Assembly (NCBI RefSeq): GCF_016862995.1
Contig: NZ_BOOA01000043.1
Location: forward strand, 16,948-80,947
Reading direction: 5' to 3'
Length of the DNA: 64,000 nucleotides
DNA from: Acrocarpospora phusangensis
GTDB lineage: Bacteria > Actinomycetota > Actinomycetes > Streptosporangiales > Streptosporangiaceae
The notes under the pieces were generated by a model. The model was not told where the DNA came from, did not search any database, and saw only the letters and a program-made list of their open reading frames with translations. Both the position numbers and the translations under genes were made by a program. This document shows, piece by piece, positions 26,878 to 35,276 of the stretch. The stretch's first letter is position 1. Every line of letters begins with the position of its first letter.

Positions 26878-29800
26878 ATGAGCGGTGGCGCGTTGGCGCG
26901 CTTCGACCCGGTGACCAGGGAATGGTTCACCGGAGCGTTCGCTGTGCCCACCGCCGCTCAGGAGGGCGCCTGGACCTCGATCGCGCGTGGTGACAACACC
27001 CTGGTCGTGGCTCCCACCGGCTCCGGTAAGACCCTGGCGGCCTTTCTCTGGTCCCTCGATCGGCTCGCCGCCGAACAGATGTCCCCCGTGGCTCTGGACA
27101 CGCCCCCCAAGAAGGACGCGTCCAAGCGTGGGGGCAAGCCCAAACGGCTCTGCCGGGTTCTCTATGTGTCGCCGCTGAAAGCGCTGGCGGTCGACGTCGA
27201 ACGGAACCTGCGGGCGCCGCTGACCGGTATCAAGCAGACGGCCCGACGACTCGGGCTGCCGGTGCCGGATATATCCGTCGCGATCCGGTCCGGGGACACC
27301 TCGGCCGAGGACCGGCGTCGTTTCGCCGCGAACCCGGCCGACATTCTGATCACCACTCCGGAGTCGCTGTTCCTGATCCTGACCTCGCAGGCCCGGGAAG
27401 CCCTGCGAGGCGTCGACACGGTGATCATCGACGAGGTGCACGCGGTGGCGCCGACCAAGCGGGGCGCCCACCTGGCGCTCAGCCTGGAGCGTCTCGACGC
27501 CCTGCTCCCCCGGCCCGCGCAGCGGATCGGCCTCTCGGCGACGGTCCGCCCGGTCAGCGAGGTGGCCGCCTTCCTCGGCGGCTCCCGTCCCGCCACGATC
27601 GTGCAGCCGCCCTCCGACAAGGTCATCGACATCGATGTGATCGTCCCCGTCGAAGACATGACCGAAGTCTCCGGCATGCCCCCGGAGGGCCACGGCGAAC
27701 CTCCGCAGCGCAGTATCTGGCCCCACGTCGAAGAGCACCTCCTCGACCTCATCGAGTCCCACCACTCCACGATCATCTTCGCCAACTCCCGCCGCCTCTC
27801 CGAACGCCTCTGCACCCGCCTCAACGAACTCGCCTGGCAACGCCGGACCGCCCCTGCCTCCCTGACCGCAGAAGCGGACGATCCAGACTTGGCGGGCTCT
27901 TGGAACATCGCCGATGGCTCGAACACGACACGGAGTTCGGCGGCAGGAGGCGAGACCGGTGGTCGACGGGCGGCTGAGGGCCTGGAAGCGTCTGATGACC
28001 CAGACGTGCCCGGCGGCTTCGGTGGCGAGAGCGCGGCAGACGGTGAGGCCGGGCAGGAGCCGGTGCATTGGTCGACGGGGTTCGCGGAGTTGCTGGGACG
28101 TGGGCGGGAGGAAGCAGGGCGGCCGAAAGGAGCCAGCGGGGAACCTGAGGGGTCTTCGGAGATGCCGTCGAACCCTCCAGAGGGTTCGACGGCACAGTCG
28201 CGGTCATCAGAGGGCTCGGGGGCGCAACCGCAGTCGTCCGAGGGCTCGGGGATGCTGTCGGATTCTTCGGGAAGACCGGCGGGGTCCTCGCGGACGCCGG
28301 CGGAGATGATGGCGATGGCGGGGGCGTCCAAGGGGGCCGTGCCCGAGGTGGTGCGGGCGCACCATGGGTCGGTCTCCAAGGAGGAGCGGTCGCAGATCGA
28401 GGAGGCGCTGAAGTCCGGGCGTCTCCCGGCGGTGGTGGCGACGTCGAGCCTTGAGCTGGGGATCGACATGGGGGCCGTCGATCTGGTGGCCTGTGTGGCC
28501 GCGCCGCCGAGTGTGGCCAGCGGCCTGCAGCGGATCGGCCGGGCCGGTCACCAGGTGGGAGCCGTGTCGCGCGGGGTGATCTTCCCGAAGTATCGGGGGG
28601 ATCTGGTGCAGACGGCGGTGGTGGCCGAGCGTATGAAGAGCGGCCAGATCGAGGAGATGCGGTATCCGCGCAATCCACTCGACGTGCTGGCCCAGCAGAT
28701 CGTGGCGATGACCGCCGTGGACGAGTGGACCGTCGACGAGCTCGAAGAGCTGGTGAAACGCGCCGCGCCCTACGCGACCCTGCCGCGGTCGGCGCTGGAG
28801 GCGACGCTGGACATGCTGGCCGGCCGCTACCCGAGCGAGGAGTTCGCCGAGCTGCGACCCCGGCTCGTGTGGGACCGGGTGACGGGCACCCTCCAGGCCC
28901 GTCCGGGAGCGCAGCGCCTGGCGGTCACCAACGGAGGGACGATCCCCGACCGCGGGCTCTTCGGCGTGTTCCTCGTCGGCGAGAAGTCCAGCCGGGTCGG
29001 CGAACTCGACGAGGAGATGGTGTACGAGTCCCGCGCGGGCGACGTCTTCGTCCTGGGCGCGACCTCCTGGCGGATCGAGGAGATCACGGCCGATCGCGTG
29101 CTGGTCTCGCCCGCCCCCGGGCAGCCGGGGAAGCTGCCGTTCTGGCATGGCGACGCGCTCGGCCGCCCCGCGGAACTGGGCCGCGCGATCGGCGCCTTCG
29201 TCCGGGAGCTGTCGGCGGGCGGCACACCTGCCGACGAGCGCGTACGGGCTGCCGGGCTGGACGCGTTCGCCAGCGCGAACCTGCTGGCGTATCTGAAGGA
29301 GCAGCGGGACGCCACCGGCTACGTGCCCGACGATCGCACCCTGCTGGTCGAACGGTTCCACGACGAGCTGGGCGACTGGCGGGTGGTGATCCACTCGCCG
29401 TACGGAGCGCGGGTGCACGCGCCATGGGCACTTGCCTTGGGCCGGCGGCTGCGCGAGCGGTACGGGATGGACGTGCAGGCCGTGCACTCCGACGACGGCA
29501 TCGTCCTGCGGGTGCCGGACACGCTCGACGACGCGCCCTCCGACCTGGCCGCGTTCGACGCGGACGAGATCGAGCAGATCGTGGTGGAGGAACTGGGCGG
29601 GTCCGCGTTGTTCGCGTCCCGGTTCCGGGAGTGCGCCGGGCGGGCGCTGCTGCTGCCGCGCCGCATGCCGGGCAAACGGAGCCCGCTGTGGCAGCAGCGG
29701 CAGCGGGCGGCGCAACTGCTCGGCGCGGCCAGTAAGTATGCGAGTTTCCCGGTCGTACTGGAGACCATGCGCGAATGCCTGCAGGACGTGTTCGACGTCC

Positions 29801-32307
29801 CCGGGCTGGTTCAACTGATGCGCGACATCGCCGCGCGCCGGGTCAGAGTGGTCGAGGTCGAGACCGGCCAGGCATCCCCGTTCGCCGCGTCGCTGCTCTT
29901 CAACTACGTCGGCGCGTTCATGTACGAAGGGGACGCGCCACTAGCCGAACGACGTGCGCAGGCTTTGGCGCTGGACACGTCGTTGCTCGCCGAACTGCTC
30001 GGCCAGGCGGATCTGCGCGAGCTGCTCGACCCCGACGTGATCGCGGAGGCTGAGCGCGAGCTGGCGCGGCTGGATCGCCCGCTCCGGGACGTGGAGGATC
30101 TCGCCGACCTGCTCCGCTCGCACGGTCCGCTGCTGACCGAGGACGTGTCGATCCGGGAAGGCGACCCGGCCTGGCTGGTCGATCTGGAACGGACTCGCCG
30201 GGCGATCCGCGTCCGGGTGGCAGGCCAGGAACAGTGGGCGGCGATCGAGGACGCCTGGCGACTCAGGGACGCCCTGGGCGCGCCGCTTCCTGTCGGTGTG
30301 CCACTGGAGTTCCTGGATCCGCCCGACACATCCGTCCGTGGGGAACGATCGTCAGGGCCCGACCCCATAGGCGATCTCGTCGCCCGGCACGCCTGCACCC
30401 GCGGTCCCTTCGACGCCGGTACGGCCGCCGCCCGCTTCGGCGTCGGCATCGCCGTGATCAACGACGCCCTCCGCCGGCTGGCCGCGTCAGGACGGGTGGT
30501 GACCGGCGAGTTCCGCCCCGGCGGACGCGGCGAGGAATGGTGCGACTCCGGCGTACTCCGCCTCCTCCGGCGCCGATCGCTGGCCCGCCTCCGCAAGGAG
30601 GTGGAGCCGGTCCCGCCCGAGGTCCTGGCGGCGTTCCTGCCGCAATGGCATGGGATCAGTGCCCAACTGTTCGACGCCTCGGATGGCCGGGACGCCGGTC
30701 GGGGCTCAGCACCCCCATATGGGCCGGAAGGCCGTGGAGCCCTTCCAGGCCGAAGCCCCGCGGATGTCTATGGGTCAGAAGATCGAAGCGGCCGGGGACT
30801 CGCGGATGCGTACGGGCCGGGAAGTCAAGGCAGTCGGGGGCCCACGGACACGTACGGGCCGGGCAGTCGAGGTGGCCGAGGTCCGGCGGATGCGTACGGG
30901 CCGGGAAGTCAAGGCAGTCGGGGGCCCACGGACACGTATGGGCCGGGGAGTCGAGGCGGCCGAGGGCCGGCGGATGCGTACGGGCAGGAGGGGCGGGGGC
31001 TCTTCCAGGGGGGCCGGGGGTCGATGCAGGCGATGGACGCCCTGGTTCACGCCATCGAGCGGCTGCAAGGGGCGGCGGTTCCGGGTTCGGCGCTGGAGAC
31101 GCTGGTGTTGCCGGGGCGGGTTCCGGGTTATTCGCCTGCGCTGCTGGATGAGCTGACGGCGTCGGGTGAGGTGATCTGGGCCGGGCAGGGGTCGTTGCCC
31201 GGCGGGGACGGGTGGGTCTCGCTGTATTTCGCGGACACCGCGCCGTTGCTGCTGCCGGAGCCTGCGGAGATCAGCATGACGCCGCTGCATGACCTCGTGC
31301 TGGACGTGCTCGGGGGCGGTGGGGCGCTGTTCTTCCGCGATCTGTCCAATCGGGTGACGTCTGGCCTGGGAACGGTGCCGGATGACCAGACGCTGGCGGC
31401 GGCGTTGTGGGACCTGGTCTGGTCGGGACGGGTGACCGGGGACACGCTCGCGCCGCTGCGGGCGACGTTGGGGACGGGGAGGCCCGCGCATCGGCCGGCG
31501 ACCACGCGGCGACGGCGGGCGGTGCTGCCGACGCGTACGGGGCCGCCGACGGTCGGCGGGCGGTGGTGGTTGTTGCCGGAACCCGCCCGGGACGGGACCC
31601 AGCGGGCGCATGCCCAGGCCGAAGTGCTGCTGGAACGTCACGGTGTGCTGACCAGGGGCGGGGTCACCTCCGAACGGCTACCGGGCGGGTTCTCCGCCGT
31701 GTATCAGGTGCTCCGGGCGTTCGAGGAGAGCGGCCGATGCCGACGCGGCTACTTCGTCGAAGGTCTGGGCGGGGCGCAGTTCGCCAGCCCGGGCGCGGTC
31801 GATCGAATGCGGTCCATGGCTCCGTCGGGTCCGCCCGAAGCCGAGGCCGTGAATGCGGGTGCGGGTCTGTCGCGTGGGGCGTCGCCGCTTGACGCGTTGT
31901 GGCAGGCCGGCGTTCAGGCACACGGCTCTGGGCGAGCGCCCCGGCGGACGGTGGTGCTGGCTGCCGCTGATCCGGCCAATCCTTACGGAGCGGCGCTGCC
32001 TTGGCCGGATCGGGCGGAGGATGTCACGCATCGTCCCGGGCGCAAGGCGGGGGCGCTGGTGGTCATGGTGGATGGGCGGCTTGTCCTTTATGTGGAGCGT
32101 GGGGGCAAGACGTTGCTCTCGTTCGGGGCCGAGGAGGATCTCCGTCCTGCGGTGACCGCGCTGGCAACCGCCGTACGGGAAGGGGCGTTGGGCAAGCTGA
32201 CCGTGGAACGCGCGGACGGCACGGCCATCACGTCATCGCCGCTGGCCGCCGCCCTGGAAGCGGCAGGGTTCCATCCCACGCCTCGAGGGTTGCGCATCCG
32301 CGGATAA
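26878..32307 (+). CDS. lhr: Lhr-type ATP-dependent helicase with repeat insertions
   Basis: Superfamily-2 DNA repair helicase of the large Lhr class, 1809 residues from ATG 26878 (AGGGGGAACG upstream). Motif I is APTGSGKT (residues 45-52), the DExH box is DEVHAV, and motif VI appears as QRIGRAGHQVG. The winged-helix and Lhr-core regions follow, with a C-terminal DUF4145-free extension typical of actinobacterial Lhr. Two non-conserved insertions stand out. One is a Ser/Glu/Gly-rich stretch of about 130 residues between motifs III and IV-V. The other is a stretch of 14-residue repeats (DAYGPGSQGSRGPT) near residue 1300. The long opposite-strand frames are shadows. Confidence 0.93.
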   Translation: MSGGALARFDPVTREWFTGAFAVPTAAQEGAWTSIARGDNTLVVAPTGSGKTLAAFLWSLDRLAAEQMSPVALDTPPKKDASKRGGKPKRLCRVLYVSPLKALAVDVERNLRAPLTGIKQTARRLGLPVPDISVAIRSGDTSAEDRRRFAANPADILITTPESLFLILTSQAREALRGVDTVIIDEVHAVAPTKRGAHLALSLERLDALLPRPAQRIGLSATVRPVSEVAAFLGGSRPATIVQPPSDKVIDIDVIVPVEDMTEVSGMPPEGHGEPPQRSIWPHVEEHLLDLIESHHSTIIFANSRRLSERLCTRLNELAWQRRTAPASLTAEADDPDLAGSWNIADGSNTTRSSAAGGETGGRRAAEGLEASDDPDVPGGFGGESAADGEAGQEPVHWSTGFAELLGRGREEAGRPKGASGEPEGSSEMPSNPPEGSTAQSRSSEGSGAQPQSSEGSGMLSDSSGRPAGSSRTPAEMMAMAGASKGAVPEVVRAHHGSVSKEERSQIEEALKSGRLPAVVATSSLELGIDMGAVDLVACVAAPPSVASGLQRIGRAGHQVGAVSRGVIFPKYRGDLVQTAVVAERMKSGQIEEMRYPRNPLDVLAQQIVAMTAVDEWTVDELEELVKRAAPYATLPRSALEATLDMLAGRYPSEEFAELRPRLVWDRVTGTLQARPGAQRLAVTNGGTIPDRGLFGVFLVGEKSSRVGELDEEMVYESRAGDVFVLGATSWRIEEITADRVLVSPAPGQPGKLPFWHGDALGRPAELGRAIGAFVRELSAGGTPADERVRAAGLDAFASANLLAYLKEQRDATGYVPDDRTLLVERFHDELGDWRVVIHSPYGARVHAPWALALGRRLRERYGMDVQAVHSDDGIVLRVPDTLDDAPSDLAAFDADEIEQIVVEELGGSALFASRFRECAGRALLLPRRMPGKRSPLWQQRQRAAQLLGAASKYASFPVVLETMRECLQDVFDVPGLVQLMRDIAARRVRVVEVETGQASPFAASLLFNYVGAFMYEGDAPLAERRAQALALDTSLLAELLGQADLRELLDPDVIAEAERELARLDRPLRDVEDLADLLRSHGPLLTEDVSIREGDPAWLVDLERTRRAIRVRVAGQEQWAAIEDAWRLRDALGAPLPVGVPLEFLDPPDTSVRGERSSGPDPIGDLVARHACTRGPFDAGTAAARFGVGIAVINDALRRLAASGRVVTGEFRPGGRGEEWCDSGVLRLLRRRSLARLRKEVEPVPPEVLAAFLPQWHGISAQLFDASDGRDAGRGSAPPYGPEGRGALPGRSPADVYGSEDRSGRGLADAYGPGSQGSRGPTDTYGPGSRGGRGPADAYGPGSQGSRGPTDTYGPGSRGGRGPADAYGQEGRGLFQGGRGSMQAMDALVHAIERLQGAAVPGSALETLVLPGRVPGYSPALLDELTASGEVIWAGQGSLPGGDGWVSLYFADTAPLLLPEPAEISMTPLHDLVLDVLGGGGALFFRDLSNRVTSGLGTVPDDQTLAAALWDLVWSGRVTGDTLAPLRATLGTGRPAHRPATTRRRRAVLPTRTGPPTVGGRWWLLPEPARDGTQRAHAQAEVLLERHGVLTRGGVTSERLPGGFSAVYQVLRAFEESGRCRRGYFVEGLGGAQFASPGAVDRMRSMAPSGPPEAEAVNAGAGLSRGASPLDALWQAGVQAHGSGRAPRRTVVLAAADPANPYGAALPWPDRAEDVTHRPGRKAGALVVMVDGRLVLYVERGGKTLLSFGAEEDLRPAVTALATAVREGALGKLTVERADGTAITSSPLAAALEAAGFHPTPRGLRIRG
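30802..30990 (+). repeat. 84-bp (2 x 42-bp) tandem repeats inside lhr
   Basis: GCGGATGCGTACGGGC recurs at 30802, 30886 and 30970, exactly 84 bp apart. Each 84-bp unit is two related 42-bp halves encoding DAYGPGSQGSRGPT and DTYGPGSRGGRGPA. Degenerate halves extend upstream to about 30700. The array keeps the reading frame. Confidence 0.9.
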
Positions 32308-32375
32308 GCGACTGGACCTCTCTCGCCAGAAGCTCTCGCACAGATCACGGCGAGAAACGGCGGCCTCGGGTGCTC

Positions 32376-33308
32376 TTATGCCGGTATGCGGGCGCGTAGG
32401 GCCGTGGTGAACCAGGTCAGAGAGGGTGCCAGGGTTTCTGGGGGTGGCCAGTTGTTGATCACTGCGAGGAGCTGGAGGTAGCGCTCTCTGCGGGGGTCGT
32501 TGGCGGTTTCCAGGGTGGTTAGGAGGAGGCGTTGGAGGTTCTGGTCGTCGGGTTGGTTGTAGATGTGGGCGTATTGGGATGTCACTGCGGCGACGATCGG
32601 GTCGGCTTCGGGTGATGTCGGGGCGATGCCGGTAGTCAAAGCTGGGGTGACCTGGTCGCGGACGATGGCGGCGGCGTGGCGGCGGAGGCGTGTGCTGTCG
32701 CCCTGGGCGCGTTCGGCCGTGTGGTGTTCCGCGAGGCGGCGCATGGTGGCGCGAAAATCGGCGTCCTGGGACAGTTCGGCCAGTTCCAGCCATGCCTCGA
32801 CCTGCTCGGGTTCGGGGTTGTCGGGGAGTTCGGGGGTCAGCGAGTGCCTGATCCCCGCGAGTTCGTCGTTCAGGCCGTCGAAGGCGGTGTCGAGGAAGTC
32901 GCCGATCAGGCGTCGGCGTTCGTCCTCGGAGAGTTTGGCCAGTTTGTGCATGAGATCCGTCTCCTCGGGGGTGGAGCCGCGCTTGGCCACCGCTGTCAGC
33001 ACCGCGCGCCGCAAGCGCAGCGTCCGGATCTGCGCCTCAAGTGCCTCCGCGTGCGCCGCGGCGACCTCGGGAAGCGAGATCTCCCGGTTCACGACCTTCC
33101 GGATCGTGGGAAGGTCCAGCCCCAGGTCGCGCAGTGTTCGTACGAGATCCAGGCGGGCGACGGCGTCGATGTCGTAGCGGCGGTAGCCGGCGGGACTGCG
33201 GTCGGTCGGCGGCACGATGCCCTCGTCGGAGTAGAACCGGATGGCCTTGACCGTCAGCCCGGTCCGCCGGGCCAGATCACCGATCGAGTAGAGCGTGTCG
33301 CCGTCCAT
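32376..33308 (-). CDS. MerR-family transcriptional regulator
   Basis: A 310-residue regulator. The N-terminal winged helix-turn-helix is typical (YSIGDLARRTGLTVKAIRFY, DEGIVPPTDRSPAGYRRYD), followed by a dimerisation helix. A ~190-residue C-terminal helical region has no cysteine metal site. This resembles drug- or stress-sensing MerR proteins rather than metal sensors. It is convergent with the helicase gene and lies downstream of the SDR gene on the same strand after 237 bp. No target gene is obvious. Confidence 0.92.
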   Translation of the reverse strand: MDGDTLYSIGDLARRTGLTVKAIRFYSDEGIVPPTDRSPAGYRRYDIDAVARLDLVRTLRDLGLDLPTIRKVVNREISLPEVAAAHAEALEAQIRTLRLRRAVLTAVAKRGSTPEETDLMHKLAKLSEDERRRLIGDFLDTAFDGLNDELAGIRHSLTPELPDNPEPEQVEAWLELAELSQDADFRATMRRLAEHHTAERAQGDSTRLRRHAAAIVRDQVTPALTTGIAPTSPEADPIVAAVTSQYAHIYNQPDDQNLQRLLLTTLETANDPRRERYLQLLAVINNWPPPETLAPSLTWFTTALRARIPA

Positions 33309-33413
33309 GCCCCCACCTTCGCGTCTCCCCTTACCGGAGACTCAAGCCCGCGCCCCATTGTGCGCACCGCAGTCGACGCCCATGCTCCGCCCGAGAGCGC
33401 CACTTAGAACGCC

Positions 33414-33469
33414 GCGCCGGTGCGGTGAGCAGCTCCACCTGCGTTAACGGCGTCGGATAACGGCGAGAG
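33414..33469. repeat. Dispersed intergenic repeat, copy B
   Basis: GCGCCGGTGCGGTGAG followed by ACGGCGTCGGATAACGGCGA matches copy A at 4772-4828 over about 57 bp with one gap and a minority of mismatches. It lies between the MerR and SDR genes, where no gene is supported (33309-33545). Confidence 0.5.
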
Positions 33470-33545
33470 GCGGTTGTCTTGGATCATTCTGTTGGGTGCT
33501 TTAGACCAGAATGACCCGAGGCGCCGGAGCACCGGTCTAGCGGGT

Positions 33546-34478
33546 TCATACGGGAAAGGTGACGCCGGTCAGTTCCTCCGAGGCGGACCACAGGCGGCGC
33601 TGGGCGGCCAGGTCGTGGGAGCGCGCGCTCGATTTCACCACCTTCGGGTAACCCCGGCTCTCGGCGAGCCCGTGCGGGCCGTAGTACTGGCCGCCCTGGA
33701 CGGCGGGATCCGTCGCGGCGCGCAGCGTGGGCAGCGCCCCCATCTCGGCCGGTTGGATCAGCAGCGGCCGGACCACGGCGAACGCCGCCCGGAAGAGCGG
33801 GGACTGGCGTGACACCGACGCCCTGGACCCGCCGGTGTCGGACCCTCCGGGATGTGCGGCGACGGCCATGGTCCCATTCCTGCCGGAAAGCCTGCGCTGG
33901 AGTTCGTAGGTGAACATCAGGTTGGCCAGTTTGGACCGTCCGTACGCGGCGGTGCGGTTGTAGTCGCCGCGGGACCAGTCGAGGTCGTGGAAGTCGAGGT
34001 CACCGCTCTGCCGGTGAGCCGCGCTGCTGACGGTGACCACGCGGGAGCCGGGAACGTCCGCCATCAGGTCGAGCAGCAGCCCGGTGAAGGCGAAATGTCC
34101 CAGGTGGTTGGTGCCGAACTGCAGCTCGAATCCGTCCTCGGTGAGCTGGCGCGGGACGTACATCACACCGGCGTTGTTGATCAGTAGATCGATCCGGCTG
34201 TGGGCGGCGCGTAGTTCGCCGGCCGCGGCCCGGATCGAGGTGAGCGAGGCGAGGTCGAGGCGTTGCACCCTGACGTCCGCACCGGGGACGTCGGCGGTGA
34301 TCCGGTCCGCGGCCTGTTTGCCTCTGTCTGCGTCCCGTATGGCCAGCACCACCGACGCCCCGCGCGCGGCGAGCACCTTGGCGGTCTCGAACCCGACTCC
34401 GGTGTTGGCGCCGGTGATCACGGCGACTCTGCCCTTCTGGCCGGGTACGTCGGCGGCGCTCCAGCGTGATCGGGTCAT
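33546..34478 (-). CDS. Short-chain dehydrogenase/reductase
   Basis: A 310-residue NAD(P)-dependent SDR. The dinucleotide motif is TGANTGVGFETA, followed by NNAGVM, the Ser in VVTVSSAAH and the active site YGRSKLANLMF. It resembles retinol-dehydrogenase-like/WW-oxidoreductase-like SDRs; substrate unknown. ATG 34478 has GGAGG 5 nt upstream. It is divergent from a TetR gene over an 81-bp region filled by a long palindrome, so TetR almost certainly regulates it. Confidence 0.93.
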   Translation of the reverse strand: MTRSRWSAADVPGQKGRVAVITGANTGVGFETAKVLAARGASVVLAIRDADRGKQAADRITADVPGADVRVQRLDLASLTSIRAAAGELRAAHSRIDLLINNAGVMYVPRQLTEDGFELQFGTNHLGHFAFTGLLLDLMADVPGSRVVTVSSAAHRQSGDLDFHDLDWSRGDYNRTAAYGRSKLANLMFTYELQRRLSGRNGTMAVAAHPGGSDTGGSRASVSRQSPLFRAAFAVVRPLLIQPAEMGALPTLRAATDPAVQGGQYYGPHGLAESRGYPKVVKSSARSHDLAAQRRLWSASEELTGVTFPV

Positions 34479-34496
34479 GGCTCCTCCAGATAGAAT

Positions 34497-34541
34497 CGGG
34501 GCGTGCGTTCCGGTTAGTACCATAACGGAACGCTCGCCCCG
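34497..34541. promoter_or_regulatory. Palindromic operator between SDR and TetR genes
   Basis: A near-perfect inverted repeat has arms CGGGGCGTGCGTTCCGGTTA and TAACGGAACGCTCGCCCCG, with one mismatch and one indel. Its centre (34519) is exactly midway between the two start codons (34478 and 34560). This is a strong candidate binding site for the adjacent TetR protein controlling both genes. Confidence 0.85.
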
Positions 34542-34559
34542 TTTAGTCCAGGAGGCCCG

Positions 34560-35135
34560 TTGACCGACAGACCCCGGCCGCTGCGCGCCGACGCCGCCCG
34601 CAACCGGGCACGCGTCCTGCAGGTCGCCTACGAGACCTTCGCCGCGGAGGGCGCCGCGGTCCCCATCGACGAGATCGCCCGCCGGGCGGGCGTCGGCGCC
34701 GGCACCGTGTACCGGCACTTTCCGACCAAGGAGTCCCTGTTCCAGGCGATCGTGGCCGACCGCCTGCACCAGGTCGTCGAGCGGGCCCGCGCCCTGGCCG
34801 CCGCCGACCCCGGCGAAGGGCTGTACGCGTTCCTGTTCCTGCTGGCCGAGCAGGGCGCGACCGATCTGGGGCTGACGGAGGCGTTCGCCGGGACCGGGTT
34901 CGACCTGACGGAGGCGCTTCCCGAGGCCGAGCGGGAGTTCATGGGCACCGTGGCCGAGATCCTCGCCCAGGCCCAGCAGGCGGGGACCGTACGCCCGGAT
35001 GTGGACGCGGCCGACATCAAGACCCTGATGGTCGGCCTGCAGGCGATGCATCGCTTCCGGGGGGACAGCGAGCACATGCGCCGCGTCTATCCGCTGATCC
35101 GAGCCGCTCTGGCGGTGCAGAAAGCCGAGGGGTAG
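34560..35135 (+). CDS. TetR-family transcriptional regulator
   Basis: A 191-residue repressor from TTG 34560 with AGGAGG just upstream. The N-terminal helix-turn-helix is AARNRARVLQVAYETFAAEG ... IDEIARRAGVGAGTVYRHFPT; the C-terminal helical ligand domain includes EAFAGTGFDLTEA and KTLMVGLQAMHRF. It is divergent from the SDR gene and probably represses both itself and the SDR through the palindrome at 34497-34541. The ligand is unknown. Confidence 0.94.
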   Translation: MTDRPRPLRADAARNRARVLQVAYETFAAEGAAVPIDEIARRAGVGAGTVYRHFPTKESLFQAIVADRLHQVVERARALAAADPGEGLYAFLFLLAEQGATDLGLTEAFAGTGFDLTEALPEAEREFMGTVAEILAQAQQAGTVRPDVDAADIKTLMVGLQAMHRFRGDSEHMRRVYPLIRAALAVQKAEG

Positions 35136-35136
35136 A

Positions 35137-35276
35137 TCAGGCCCGTACGAGACCGTCGAGCAGGGTCTCGACCGCCTTCGCCTGGATTTCGGGGCTGCCC
35201 GTGGTCAGGGTCATGCGGACGAACACGGCGATGTCCTGAACGGTGATGCCGGGACGCGGCCGGCCGGCGCCTCGGG
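35137..35276 (-). pseudogene. TetR-like C-terminal remnant
   Basis: Read on the minus strand to a stop at 35137, the translation ends DIAVFVRMTLTTGSPEIQAK followed by AVETLLDGLVRA, which looks like the last helices of a TetR-family regulator. No start or DNA-binding part exists: the frame runs directly into the 3' end of the E2-like gene. It is best read as debris of a second regulator truncated when the neighbouring cluster edge formed. Tentative. Confidence 0.45.

Noticed and set aside
30802..30990. Possible CRISPR or mobile repeat in lhr
   Set aside because: Higher-order in-frame coding repeats without spacers.
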